41,061 bases of DNA from a virus: positions 1 to 41,061 of IMG/VR virus record IMGVR_UViG_3300042879_002862. The stretch is one strand, 5' to 3'. The stretch's first letter is position 1. Each line of letters begins with the position of its first letter. The position numbers and the translations under genes are program-made. The notes beneath the pieces were generated by a model. It searched no databases and was not told the DNA's origin. It saw only the letters and a list, made by a program, of their open reading frames with translations. This document shows positions 30,339 to 39,470 of the stretch, piece by piece.

Positions 30339-32171
30339 CTATGCCTCCAGTGCGGCTACTCGTGCTTCAAGGGCTTCTACTTTGGCATTGAGTTCTTGGA
30401 TAGCCTTGCAGAGGACCGAAGTTAGACGATCATAGCTAATAGCGTCTGGCTCTCCTTCTATGTTCTTGGCAACAACTTCAGGAACAACATTCACCATCTC
30501 CTCAGCGATAAACCCGACATCGTGACGATTTGGCTCTGCTTTGTAAGTGAATGTAACAGGACGCATTGCAAGGACTTCAGTTAGTCCATACGAACTATTT
30601 TCAATGTTGTCTTTGTAGCGAGCGGAGGAAGTGTCATACGTCCAATCGCCAGTTGCGTTGTTCCACTTCATAAAATGAGTGCCAACCGCAGCGGTCATAT
30701 TGCCTACTTTGTAACTAAGACCACTCCCATTATATATAGTTGGAGAGGCATCATAGGCTCCCCCATATATTCCTGAATAGTTGCCAATAGCAATTATTGG
30801 ATTGCCGCCGTTCTGCCAAGTAAAAGCACACCCTCCACCTGTTCCAGTGTTAGCGCCGTTTACGACCATAACTTTTGAGCCTGTTCCGTCTCCGACTGTT
30901 AATAAAGAGTTTGGAGTAGTTGTTCCGATTCCTACGTACCCTGCGCTAGTAATCCTCATGCGCTCGGTTGGCGTTCCAGATCCGTCGGAGGTGGTAGAGA
31001 AAACGAGTCGCCCAGGCATATCGTTGGTTGCCCCAGGAGTTCCATCGACTAATGCCGCTATATTAGCTGCGCTAGTAAAAGTAGTGCCATTCGCACCAGC
31101 AAAATCTAAGCTACCTAAAATATCTGAATTGTTGACGATGACATTACTGCCAGTAGTTGTTCCACGAGATTTGCGAATCATCAGATTCGGACCACCAGCA
31201 CTTGCAGCGTATCCGCTCCAATACTGTGGGAAAAATCCTGTTGTTGCTACTTCAAACGTATCAGATGGTGCAGTAGTCCCAATCCCCACCCTATTGTTCG
31301 TTCGATCAACAAACAGAGGCGCAGGAGTAGCATTGATTAGCTGGAACTGAGTACCGTCGTAAACGACCTCAACCATGTCGTTGGCTTGTATCTCACCAGT
31401 CACTAGAGCTACACCGTAGCGCTGAATTGCCTTCGCGCCTTGCCCGTTAATGTTGAGAGTCGCTGCCGAGTTGCTTGCCGCACTTGCCTTAAAACGAAAT
31501 ACCTGACCAGCCTCATACCCTGTTAGAGCAGGACTAGCCGCCGCAGTAATGGTATTTGTTCCAGAGACACCAGAAAGAATCTGAAAGCGTGACCGCTGAA
31601 CATCAGCCGGAGTAGGACAGTTCTCTAAGTAGAAAGAACCTCCGTAGTACGTGCAGCTATAGAGCTGTCCCGCAAGCAAGTCCCCTGCCTGAAGGCTACT
31701 AGGCGTTGGCCCCTTAACGATACTGATAGGAGCAAGGGCATTGAACTGTAATGTAGTAGCGCCTGAGTTAGTGTATCCTGCGATAAACGTAATTCGTTGA
31801 CCGTTGGCATAGCTCTCTACCGTAGCAGGAACGCTAACTACCTGAGCATTAGCGGAGCCAGTAGAGATACCGCCCAGAAGAACAGTCGTGTCATCGAATC
31901 CATAGAGCAGGTTGTCCAGGGTATAGAGCGTTACATCAGCCGCAGTCTTAACCACAAACTTATAGCGGCCATCGGCCCAGACTTGAGCCTTGCCGTTACC
32001 ATCGAGGATAAGGGGGTTAGTAGCCGATGTACTCTTGTCGCTAGAGGTATAGAGCGATACAGGAGTCGTCGTACCAGCGGAGTAGGTGTAAACCTTTCCT
32101 GCCGCAAGCGGTTGCCCACTGTTATCAGTAAGCCCGTTCCAGATTGATTCTACCTGTACCGCCGTTGCCAT
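30339..32171 (-). CDS. Tail fibre with S74 intramolecular chaperone domain
   Basis: The N-terminus (SIWNGLTDNSGQPLAAGKVY, then GKAQVWADGRYKFVVKT) is a head/tail-binding domain of the kind seen on P22-like tail spikes and fibres. The middle is beta-rich with repeats such as IGIGTTTPNSLLTVGDG. The end is a peptidase S74 domain: Ser515 and Lys520 in SSARYKDN, HDVGFIAEEM, and a final coiled coil (AIQELNAKVEALEARVAALE). This domain trimerises the fibre and then cleaves itself off, probably before Ser515. It is the likely receptor-binding protein. Confidence 0.85.
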   Translation of the reverse strand: MATAVQVESIWNGLTDNSGQPLAAGKVYTYSAGTTTPVSLYTSSDKSTSATNPLILDGNGKAQVWADGRYKFVVKTAADVTLYTLDNLLYGFDDTTVLLGGISTGSANAQVVSVPATVESYANGQRITFIAGYTNSGATTLQFNALAPISIVKGPTPSSLQAGDLLAGQLYSCTYYGGSFYLENCPTPADVQRSRFQILSGVSGTNTITAAASPALTGYEAGQVFRFKASAASNSAATLNINGQGAKAIQRYGVALVTGEIQANDMVEVVYDGTQFQLINATPAPLFVDRTNNRVGIGTTAPSDTFEVATTGFFPQYWSGYAASAGGPNLMIRKSRGTTTGSNVIVNNSDILGSLDFAGANGTTFTSAANIAALVDGTPGATNDMPGRLVFSTTSDGSGTPTERMRITSAGYVGIGTTTPNSLLTVGDGTGSKVMVVNGANTGTGGGCAFTWQNGGNPIIAIGNYSGIYGGAYDASPTIYNGSGLSYKVGNMTAAVGTHFMKWNNATGDWTYDTSSARYKDNIENSSYGLTEVLAMRPVTFTYKAEPNRHDVGFIAEEMVNVVPEVVAKNIEGEPDAISYDRLTSVLCKAIQELNAKVEALEARVAALEA

Positions 32172-32845
32172 TAGTGCGCTCCGTCACAAAACTCGTACTC
32201 AGCCCTCTCGCGCTCCCCGCTCTTAGCTTCGCCGAACTCTGATTGATACTGTCGCTCAATCTCGCGCTGCTGCTGTACTGGAAGGCCGTACTCAAACGAT
32301 AGCTTGTGAGCTAGTCCGAATGTAATGGCCTCAAGGTAGCGCACCGGGAAGTCAGCTGTTCCAGCCGCCGTGTCAAAGTCCTTGAGCTTTACGATGCCAG
32401 TGTAATAGAGCGTTCTAGTCTGCTGAGGGACCGGCCATACATAGAGCGTAGGGGTTATCTGCCCATTGAGCGCCACTATCGTAGGGTCGCCGGTACTGGT
32501 CTTATCCGGTACATCTACATACTGCCGATAGGAGGCTACGTCGCAGGGATGGTCTATGTTGTCGATACGAACGTAGGCTCGGTCTATGGCGTAAACCGCT
32601 GGGTCGGTCGATGCGAGCGAGTAGCTTGCCTGCCCCGTGGTAAGGGTCTGAGTGAACTCTTTGAGGGTCCACAGGAACACATGCTTACTCTGCCAGCTCT
32701 TAATCATCGAGTTGAGAGCGATAATCCCCTGCTGATACATCTCAGCGGAAAGCACGTCCCCAAGGGAGAACTTACCGATAATCCGATAAGCCCGTTCGAT
32801 GATCTCGTTTCGAGTTACGTTGAAGTCGTATTCAGATGCAGCCAT
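32171..32845 (-). CDS. P22 gp4-like tail accessory / head-completion protein
   Basis: A 224-residue protein with the pattern of P22 gp4-type adaptors: an N-terminal helical part (NEIIERAYRIIGKFSLGD, then ALNSMIKSWQSKHVFLWTLK), followed by TLTTGQASYSL and a beta region (DNIDHPCDVASYRQYVDVPD), and helices at the end. P22 gp4 binds below the portal and opens the way for gp10. It is much shorter than transglycosylase-fused homologues, and no catalytic residues are visible. It precedes the fibre and gp10-like genes in transcription order, as expected. Confidence 0.75.
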   Translation of the reverse strand: MAASEYDFNVTRNEIIERAYRIIGKFSLGDVLSAEMYQQGIIALNSMIKSWQSKHVFLWTLKEFTQTLTTGQASYSLASTDPAVYAIDRAYVRIDNIDHPCDVASYRQYVDVPDKTSTGDPTIVALNGQITPTLYVWPVPQQTRTLYYTGIVKLKDFDTAAGTADFPVRYLEAITFGLAHKLSFEYGLPVQQQREIERQYQSEFGEAKSGERERAEYEFCDGAH

Positions 32846-32857
32846 TGTGTCCCGTTA

Positions 32858-32896
32858 GAAGAAAACGGGGAGAGCCCCAAACAGGCAGCCCTCCCC
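32858..32896 (-). terminator. Terminator after the capsid module
   Basis: On the minus strand, GGGG-CTCT-CCCC (32878 to 32867) is followed by GTTTTCTTC (32866-32858). An alternative longer stem pairs GGGGAG with CTCCCC between 32896 and 32867. The GC stem plus T-rich tail between the capsid-side genes and the tail genes fits a partial rho-independent terminator that would limit tail-gene expression relative to capsid. Confidence 0.5.
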
Positions 32897-32903
32897 TAAA
32901 AAC

Positions 32904-33311
32904 CTACGACTGAAGCGTGTACTCAACAGTCAAGCGAACAACCGTACCCACAGTTGGGGTAGCGATTGAAACCGCAAGAATGTCGATAGTGTCATCAGAT
33001 GTATACTTGTACCCATGCCCAGTATGAGCATTAGTACGAGTGAGTGCCGATGCTGTATAAGCCGTCGAAGTAATGTGACGGTCGGTATCCCCACCATCTC
33101 CTACTGCGAGGTTAGCCGTTGCGCCTACTGCTGCTGACGAAGTCAGGATGCAGTTGAGCACTGTGGCACCAGCAGGAATCTTGCACATCTCAAGAACGTC
33201 GTTGGTTGCGAATCCAGTTGGGATTGCAATCTCAGCCGTTACTGTCGTTGTATCAAGACCGCTACGAGCCATTACGGATGCAGCTACTTTTGAACTTTGA
33301 AATGTTGCCAT
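32904..33311 (-). CDS. Small beta-rich capsid-associated protein, 135 aa
   Basis: An Ala/Thr/Val-rich beta protein (TTVTAEIAIPTGFATNDVLE, KIPAGATVLNCILTSSAAVG, ANLAVGDGGDTDRHITSTAY) with no cysteine cluster or charged helices. It directly follows the major capsid gene with a 16-nt gap, and a terminator-like hairpin follows it. Small beta-sandwich proteins at this place are often head-decoration proteins; that is inference from composition and position. Confidence 0.6.
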   Translation of the reverse strand: MATFQSSKVAASVMARSGLDTTTVTAEIAIPTGFATNDVLEMCKIPAGATVLNCILTSSAAVGATANLAVGDGGDTDRHITSTAYTASALTRTNAHTGHGYKYTSDDTIDILAVSIATPTVGTVVRLTVEYTLQS

Positions 33312-33327
33312 GTCAGTTGCCTCCTAA

Positions 33328-34371
33328 TTAGCTGCCAGAAACGTTAGTACGAGAGAGGTAGATGCCAAGAGATCCGTAATCAATCGAGTTGAAAATAGAC
33401 TTCTTAACGCCAGCAATCATTCCGATTGCATAGCCTTCCTCATTGTCATAATCGAAGGTCTTCTGAACAACCTCAGGACGCTTACCCCAAGCCCAGCAAA
33501 GAGCTTGTGCGCCGAGGAGTACAGACTTCGACCATGGTACGTTCGATCCAGCACCAGAATCCGTAGCGATTGCTGCATTTTCATGCACATGCACCACAAC
33601 TCCGTCCCAGATTGCGACTGCGCCCGTGAACAAAGGATTCTCCTTGCCGCGAACTTCAGCTTCACGCATAGCCTGTTGGAACTCCGTGGTGGCACGAAGG
33701 TCGTACACAGCGTCAGGGTGAGTGAGGAGGACGAAATACGGCTTGCCCTCAACCTTTACCGGACGAATTGGGATGTACGAACGATTTCCACCAGTCAAAG
33801 CCCAAGTCTTCAGGAAGCTGATCATGTTAAGCGTGAGCTTAGAATCAGCCGCCGTAAGAGCAGACTTAGCAGTAGCAGCGGTTCCAGTAGCGAGAACGCC
33901 CGAAGAAGTCTTGTAGAAGATCTTCGATGGGTTGGCTGTAGAACCTGCTCCAATTCCGAGTTCATCGAAATGAAGTTGGTCTACCTTCTCGCTCATCCAA
34001 TCCTTGAGGCTTGCCTCAGACTCAGATGAAATGTCGAACATAGCTCGCTTGCGGCTCATTGCGCCGTCATCACGAACTGCATGTCGGAACTGCTTCAAGG
34101 TGATCTTCATGGAGTATGTAGAGAGCTTCTCTTCATTCCCCTCAAGAACCTGCCCTTCAGTAACGCCAGCACCTACGAGCTTCATGCGAAGGCCAACAGT
34201 GATCTCGTCACCCTTGTCCTTAGTGAGCTGTGTCTTCTCGGTTACGATTGAGTCCGCGCCTGAGCTAACGAACTTGCTAAAATATGACTCTTTAACGCTG
34301 TCGCGGTAGAGCCGCTCTTCCCACGCCTTCTTTACAAGCGGGTCGGAGGTTGAGAACCCGGTCTTTGCCAT
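33328..34371 (-). CDS. Major capsid protein, N4-gp56-like
   Basis: A 347-residue protein from the ATG at 34371; a TTG two codons earlier is possible. AGGGA lies upstream. The sequence has the hallmarks of the N4-gp56 family: VKKAWEERLYRDSVKESYFS near the start, an E-loop-like part with QLTKDKGDEITVGLRMKLVG, and HAVRDDGAMSRKRAMFD, followed by the long A-domain region (PYFVLLTHPDAVYDLRATTE). The HK97-fold shell is built from many copies. The preceding gene encodes a scaffold-like protein, so assembly is likely scaffold-dependent. Confidence 0.85.
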   Translation of the reverse strand: MAKTGFSTSDPLVKKAWEERLYRDSVKESYFSKFVSSGADSIVTEKTQLTKDKGDEITVGLRMKLVGAGVTEGQVLEGNEEKLSTYSMKITLKQFRHAVRDDGAMSRKRAMFDISSESEASLKDWMSEKVDQLHFDELGIGAGSTANPSKIFYKTSSGVLATGTAATAKSALTAADSKLTLNMISFLKTWALTGGNRSYIPIRPVKVEGKPYFVLLTHPDAVYDLRATTEFQQAMREAEVRGKENPLFTGAVAIWDGVVVHVHENAAIATDSGAGSNVPWSKSVLLGAQALCWAWGKRPEVVQKTFDYDNEEGYAIGMIAGVKKSIFNSIDYGSLGIYLSRTNVSGS

Positions 34372-34392
34372 GTTCAATCCCTAAAAAAGTTT

Positions 34393-35274
34393 TTACCCTT
34401 TTAGGAACTCCATCAACTCAGCGTCGCTCATCATTGAGGGATCAACCGCTCTATTGCCACCCATTAGGCCAGTGCCACCAGCGGAGCCGGTAACTTGCGG
34501 AGCTTGTCGAAGCGCAGACGACACATTCTTCAGCACATGCTGAGGAAGTTGTTTCCGCTCCTCTAAGAGCTTTTGCGTGTAAGGAACAAGCTGTTGTAGA
34601 GCTTCTTCCATCTGCCGAACCTTTTGTTCAGCCGATGCGCGTTTTGCAAGTTGAATCAGCGTCTCTGGGAGCGCTGCACTATATGGGTTTGACTTGAACT
34701 GTTCTACAAACTGTTGAGGCATACCGTCAGCCAACAACGACTGTCCGATAGCTTCAATGTCTATATCCCCGCCAACATGATGGGCTAGCAAGACTTGGGC
34801 TTGGTGTTGGTTAGTAAGAGCCTGTTCTTCGGCATCCAGCTCGTTGATCTTCTGTTGAGCCATCTCAATCTGACGCGCTTGCATCAGGGCTTGAGTCGGT
34901 GACTCGTAGAATTTCTCATCGAGCGTGGTCTGGAGTCTCTCCTGTGCCGTTTTCAGCTGCTTTCTAAGCTCTCCAATCTCGCTATTACGCCGCTTGATAA
35001 AGAGTTCCTGTTGTTTGAGCTGCTCTCGGAGAACTTCGGGGTCTTGCTTGCTTTCCGCTTGCTTTTCCTCTGTCTCCTCCTTTGGCTGCTCAGCTTCAGT
35101 TTTCTGCTGTGCGGGGTCCGTTTGCTGCGGAGCTACCTGTGCTTGCGACTCTTCTTTGCCACTGTTCTCAAGGAACGCTGCAATATCGTCGTCACTCGCA
35201 TCAGGAAGATCCACGTACTCTGGACTCGTTCCCTCTTGAGTATCTTCTGCTGTGGTTACGTCACCAGTTTCCAT
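34393..35274 (-). CDS. Scaffold-like protein, 293 aa
   Basis: A strongly charged, Gln/Glu-rich, helical protein. The N-terminal 75 residues are acidic and disordered (YVDLPDASDDDIAAFLENSG). A long coiled coil follows (LREQLKQQELFIKRRNSEIG, ELRKQLKTAQERLQTTLDEK). A short C-terminal helix (MSDAELMEFLKG) resembles the coat-binding tail of P22 scaffold. No enzymatic motif is present. Its place between portal and capsid genes is the standard scaffold location. Scaffold proteins guide procapsid assembly and then leave. Confidence 0.8.
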   Translation of the reverse strand: METGDVTTAEDTQEGTSPEYVDLPDASDDDIAAFLENSGKEESQAQVAPQQTDPAQQKTEAEQPKEETEEKQAESKQDPEVLREQLKQQELFIKRRNSEIGELRKQLKTAQERLQTTLDEKFYESPTQALMQARQIEMAQQKINELDAEEQALTNQHQAQVLLAHHVGGDIDIEAIGQSLLADGMPQQFVEQFKSNPYSAALPETLIQLAKRASAEQKVRQMEEALQQLVPYTQKLLEERKQLPQHVLKNVSSALRQAPQVTGSAGGTGLMGGNRAVDPSMMSDAELMEFLKG

Positions 35275-35283
35275 CCATCACCT

Positions 35284-37446
35284 TTACATTATCCCCGGAC
35301 CTTGATTGGCCTCATTCGGGGGTAAATTCTCTTGTGGTGCTTGGAGAAATCTTTGCGCTACTTCAGGGGGAATCTGCCCCTGCGCGATGAGAGTCTTTTG
35401 GATCTCAGCATCAGCCTTCGCTTGTTCTGCGCTCGCTTGCGCCTGTCCTTGTTGCGCCATCATGTTCATGAGCTTCTGCTTCACGGAGTCAGGCATGTCG
35501 GCAAACTCAAGGATTGCTTCGGGTGGTATCGGTTGACCAGCTTGTGCCATCTCGCTTAGGAGCATGAACGTGCTTAGTCTCATCGACGGCGACCAGTTAC
35601 TCTCAGTAACCTCTACGTCGTAGTATTCAAGCTCTGCTGTGTTGAGCAGAGTCATAATGTCCTCGTCACTAAACTCATCGAGAGGCTGACCACCTACTTC
35701 TACAGGGGCCTTGCTGTTAGCGTTACGAACGATGCGAAGGATTCTGTCTGGGGTGTAGTAGCGCTGAATGAGCTTAACCAAGAGACGCCCTAGCTTCTGC
35801 TTTGCGAACGCAAGGTTATCAAACAGGTACTCACTACCCATGAGCTTCTGGTTACGACGCTGAGCAAAGAGATTGCCCGACTCGTTAGCGCCGTTAGGGT
35901 TGATGATGACGTTCATCTGGTCGAGAACTTGCTGTTCTCCAACCTGCATCATCTGAATAAGCTCACCAGGGAACTTAACGCCATCGACTCGCTGAGGGGG
36001 TCTCGTTACGTCATTAAGCTCGATAACCCAGCCAGGGGATGTAGAGATACGCTTAAACTTCTCCTTCTCGTTATCAGGGAACGTGGATTGGTCGATGAAC
36101 CATCCATAAGCCGCCACCTTGTTGATAACATCGAGAGCCGCTGAGTAGTTCTTGTTGATATACATCTGAGCGTCTTTCGACGACTCGACCTTGCCCCAGA
36201 ACTTGTAGCCTCGCTTCTTGGCGTAAATCGGGAGGACAAAGAAGTCATCAGCCGGAAGGTCAGCCGGATGCTCATCTGAGAGAACCACGCCACCAGCTAC
36301 CTTAGTGACTCGCATCTTCGTAATGTTCTGTTCTACAACGTAGAAGCCAGGGATAGTGCGAACGGCTCTAAGGTCCTTAGCGTCCCAGCCATAAGCATTG
36401 AAGTAGAAATCCTCTCCTGCATTAGCCGCAACCGAAGCCTTCTCGTACATACGACGCCAGCACTCAAGCACCCGGTATTCCTTGCGAGCGATGTTTACGA
36501 GCGGGTCTTCGCCCAAGGTCTGAATAGGATTCCCGTGAGCGTAGTTATCGTAGGCGTACTGAACGCTCTTCTTCGGGTCTAGTACAAAGTCTTGGAAGTC
36601 TTTCTGAATATCCTCAGCCTTATCAGGCCAGAGCTGTTCAATCTTAGCGCGACTGAGCCAGCGGTGCTTAATCAGGTACTCGCAGTCAGAGAGGTCTATC
36701 TTCTCGTGTGGCCCAAAAACTACATCGAGGTACGGGAACTTCTCGACGACAATCTCGCCCCTAAGGTCGTTATCAAACTTTACATAGACGTTCAGCAATC
36801 CACGGCCAACGATGACCGCATCCTCAAACGCTAGGCTCTCTTCCCGTGAGAAGAAGCAGCGGTTCAAGATATGCTTGGTAGCAACATTCAATAGGTCCGC
36901 GACTTTTTGATCACCCCCTTCTTGCGGTACGTAGCGAATGTCAGTTCGCTCGGCGCGTTGCATACCCGTTATTTGGTCTACGTTCTTCTCAATTTTATTG
37001 ATAGTAACCGCAGCTCGGCTAAGGCTTTCAAGGCGACTCTTCTCAGTCTCTTCCCAATGCTTACCAGCATACATGTCTTCCGATTCCTGCGCCGCTTTGA
37101 GACTGTCACGTTCAAGCTCCCTCCCTGTCTTAAAGAGTTCCTGTACCTCAGCAAGAACCTGAGCATCATCCTCTTTTTTTTTGGCTGTCTTAACTACGTA
37201 CTCTTCGATCTGATGCGTATGCCCGTCTAAGGCAGGAGCAACGAGCCAACCCCCAGGAGAACCAGGAGCAATCTCATTACCCATCTCATCCATCTGAGGA
37301 GGCGTCGGCGGCTGAAAAGTAATATCATGGGTATGTCCAGCGTCGGTCGAGCAAAGGCCAAGGCCAGTCTCGTCGTTGATGTAAACGATGTGGTGATGTG
37401 CCGCCCTACCTAGGCCGAATCGTGATAGCTTCTTGAGCGCCTTCAT
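35284..37446 (-). CDS. P22-type portal protein with His-rich N-terminal extension
   Basis: 720 residues from the ATG at 37446, which overlaps the terminase stop (ATGA); a TTG 12 nt upstream is less likely. The body matches P22-like portals in length and pattern (EESEDMYAGKHW-like start, INKIEKNVDQITGMQRAERT, EDAVIVGRGLLNVYVKFDND). A long C-terminal Gln/Ala-rich helix follows (MMAQQGQAQASAEQAKADAE), as in the P22 barrel. The first 80 residues are unusual, with two HxH motifs (AGHTHD, DGHTHQ) and an HHH cluster. The dodecameric portal forms the DNA entry vertex. Confidence 0.85.
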   Translation of the reverse strand: MKALKKLSRFGLGRAAHHHIVYINDETGLGLCSTDAGHTHDITFQPPTPPQMDEMGNEIAPGSPGGWLVAPALDGHTHQIEEYVVKTAKKKEDDAQVLAEVQELFKTGRELERDSLKAAQESEDMYAGKHWEETEKSRLESLSRAAVTINKIEKNVDQITGMQRAERTDIRYVPQEGGDQKVADLLNVATKHILNRCFFSREESLAFEDAVIVGRGLLNVYVKFDNDLRGEIVVEKFPYLDVVFGPHEKIDLSDCEYLIKHRWLSRAKIEQLWPDKAEDIQKDFQDFVLDPKKSVQYAYDNYAHGNPIQTLGEDPLVNIARKEYRVLECWRRMYEKASVAANAGEDFYFNAYGWDAKDLRAVRTIPGFYVVEQNITKMRVTKVAGGVVLSDEHPADLPADDFFVLPIYAKKRGYKFWGKVESSKDAQMYINKNYSAALDVINKVAAYGWFIDQSTFPDNEKEKFKRISTSPGWVIELNDVTRPPQRVDGVKFPGELIQMMQVGEQQVLDQMNVIINPNGANESGNLFAQRRNQKLMGSEYLFDNLAFAKQKLGRLLVKLIQRYYTPDRILRIVRNANSKAPVEVGGQPLDEFSDEDIMTLLNTAELEYYDVEVTESNWSPSMRLSTFMLLSEMAQAGQPIPPEAILEFADMPDSVKQKLMNMMAQQGQAQASAEQAKADAEIQKTLIAQGQIPPEVAQRFLQAPQENLPPNEANQGPGIM

Positions 37447-39068
37447 ACGTACAACCAAGAGTTAGACTTAGGCCCAGAGGAGTTATTTTTGAACGCCTTA
37501 TCCCACTCGCTCTCTTGAACGGCCTGTTGAAACTTCCCAAACCGGAAGTCTCGAAAGAGATCATACTGGTAAGCCAACGCATCAAGAGCGTCGTCGTGCC
37601 AGAAGGGGAATTTTTGCATCTCCAATTTCAATCTCTCGCGGTATGCAGCCGGTACAGACGTACACAAATGCAGCTTCCCGTGTAACAAAGGCCACTGTAA
37701 TGCAGCCTCAATGCGCTGCTTCTTGTTCCTTCCGGCTGGTCTAAGGACAACCAACCCTCCATTATCGACACTAATGGCTTTGCCTTTGGCATGTAAGTGT
37801 TTCGCAATGTGGATTTCAGCGGTGCTAATGCCCACCTTCTCGATTCCAAGCTGGCGAATCATCCCGTTACGAAGGAACATGCGAACTACATTGTCCAAGG
37901 CTTCAGCCTCAGTCATCGGCTCAACCATCATGTCGAGGACAAATACCCGGCTAGCTCCAACGTCATCGCGGAAGGGCTCAACCCCACACACGATCATCGC
38001 CCAGCTATCCCCCTGCCGGTTGTCGCTCCTCCTCTCTCCCGCCGGGTCCACCGTCATGAACTTGAATAGGTTCTTAGGTAGCTCGGCTGGACTAACCTCA
38101 ACCAGCATCGAAGCGTCTAGTTTCTCCGTCCCCTGAGGCGTTGGGTCCAAGAGCTGCTGGGAGTAGAACATCTGCCGATTGATTCTAAGCTCCGCTAACC
38201 GCTCCTCAGGCAAGTAAGCAGACGTCCCACTCGGACTACCATCCACCGTCGCAGGTCTCACCCTGGTCGCGTATACGAGCTTTGAGTCGCTTGTAGCCTT
38301 GTGCCGGAGAGTGTTGAGCAATCCCTCATGGTGATAGGTCGTCCCGATAACCCGGTGAGCACCGTCGATGGTTCCAAGGTTCTGGCTCATGTCGAAGGCG
38401 TCCTTGAGCTTAGCCATCATGTCAGGGCTATTAACCAGGTCGGGAACCTCAATGTCGTCGTAGACGCGAAGGCTATAGTGCTTACCTACCGGGCTACCCT
38501 CAACCAATCCCCACGCCTCAACGGTCGCCTCCTTGTAGAAACCTTTGCGCTTAACGATAAGCCCATCCGTCTCCGACCACTTGTCAGCTTCAGCGCGAGG
38601 GTCAGCGTAGAGGATGTCAGGGAAGCAAGCCTTTAAGAGGCTAGAGTTCTCAAAGATAGACTTAATGGAACGCAGGAAAGCTAGCGCAGCAGGCCGCGAG
38701 AACGAGAAGATTCCAACCCGCTCCTCAGGATTCTTGAGAATGTCCTGAATGGTCTTAGCCGTCGTGATAATCGTTGACTTGGCATGCTCACGAGCCCAAA
38801 GGTCTAGGGTATGGGAACGAGGTCCACGCTCAACCTCAAGGCACCTAGCCACCCACCAGGGGTTATTGGCTATCGAGACCCGCATCCCGAAGTAGACTAG
38901 GAACCAGAGATTATACTTGAACAGCTCAGCCAGAGCCGCCTCGTTGGTCATCCCTACCTTCTGAGCGTCGCCTAGGTACCTACAGAAATCACAGCCGTAC
39001 TTAACGCCAGGGATACGGGTCCACTTGATGCCGTCTATCTCTAAGTCAGGCTTTTGCTCGTCGGTCAA
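37443..39068 (-). CDS. terL: Terminase large subunit
   Basis: A 541-residue packaging motor starting at TTG, which overlaps the upstream stop (TTGA) with CGGAG 9 nt before; no ATG lies near in frame. The ATPase has a variant Walker A, AREHAKST (92-99), without the usual glycines, and Walker B VYDDIE (202-207). The C-terminal nuclease shows Asp341 in TVDPAGE and the pair HDDALD near residues 491-496. TerL pumps DNA into the procapsid and cuts it. The variant A-loop occurs in a known branch of phage terminases. Confidence 0.9.
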   Translation of the reverse strand: MTDEQKPDLEIDGIKWTRIPGVKYGCDFCRYLGDAQKVGMTNEAALAELFKYNLWFLVYFGMRVSIANNPWWVARCLEVERGPRSHTLDLWAREHAKSTIITTAKTIQDILKNPEERVGIFSFSRPAALAFLRSIKSIFENSSLLKACFPDILYADPRAEADKWSETDGLIVKRKGFYKEATVEAWGLVEGSPVGKHYSLRVYDDIEVPDLVNSPDMMAKLKDAFDMSQNLGTIDGAHRVIGTTYHHEGLLNTLRHKATSDSKLVYATRVRPATVDGSPSGTSAYLPEERLAELRINRQMFYSQQLLDPTPQGTEKLDASMLVEVSPAELPKNLFKFMTVDPAGERRSDNRQGDSWAMIVCGVEPFRDDVGASRVFVLDMMVEPMTEAEALDNVVRMFLRNGMIRQLGIEKVGISTAEIHIAKHLHAKGKAISVDNGGLVVLRPAGRNKKQRIEAALQWPLLHGKLHLCTSVPAAYRERLKLEMQKFPFWHDDALDALAYQYDLFRDFRFGKFQQAVQESEWDKAFKNNSSGPKSNSWLYV

Positions 39069-39436
39069 TTTATGCTCCGGAGGCGGTAAGGACTCTTCCT
39101 CAACACATGCCTATTCCTCCAGATGAAGGTAACTAGCTCCTTCCTGTCAATCTCAAGGGCGTCACAGATCCACTGGCAGGTCCCAGGGGCGCACCTCTTA
39201 TCGGAGATAAGCCAGTGCCGGTCATCCTTGCGCCATCGCTTGACGTCGTTACAGCGCACCAAGCCTAAAGCCCCAGAGATCCCCTGCGCCAGGCAGACCG
39301 CCCACATCTTTAGCTCCGGCTGACGCCTGTCCCAATCCCCCGACACTATCGGGAACACTTGCTCTAAGGTAATAAACCCTTCCGTGTATCTCATCGCGCT
39401 ACAGATTCTATCGCGACCGATAACTATGACCGGCAA
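39065..39436 (-). CDS. Small protein before terminase; possible small subunit
   Basis: The first reading gives 123 residues; a second Met (ATG at 39394) would give 109 and may be preferred, as neither start has a strong ribosome-binding site. The sequence holds WDRRQPELKMWAVCLAQGIS, a four-cysteine middle and the end TCQWICDALEIDRKELVTFI followed by WRNRHVLRK. The latter looks like a helical DNA-binding or packaging-linked motif. The gene overlaps terL by 4 nt. Small terminase subunits usually sit here, but no standard fold is recognised. Confidence 0.55.
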   Translation of the reverse strand: MPVIVIGRDRICSAMRYTEGFITLEQVFPIVSGDWDRRQPELKMWAVCLAQGISGALGLVRCNDVKRWRKDDRHWLISDKRCAPGTCQWICDALEIDRKELVTFIWRNRHVLRKSPYRLRSIN

Positions 39437-39470
39437 GAATAGTGATGTTTTTTATGGACGCCTGACCCAG

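Noticed and set aside
16498-31538. Further GACTAGC sites at 16498, 20817, 26886 and 31532
   Set aside because: They lie inside minus-strand coding sequence with no hairpin or downstream start codon and fit chance frequency, so I do not count them as leader elements.
32858-32896. A late promoter between capsid and tail genes
   Set aside because: The gap holds a terminator-like hairpin, but I found no -35/-10 pair with acceptable spacing on the minus strand.
39395-39441. Late promoter before the terminase operon (TTGCCG and TAGAAT on the minus strand)
   Set aside because: The spacing is about 20 nt, too long for a normal sigma-70 promoter, and no other good pair was found, so it is not listed as a feature.
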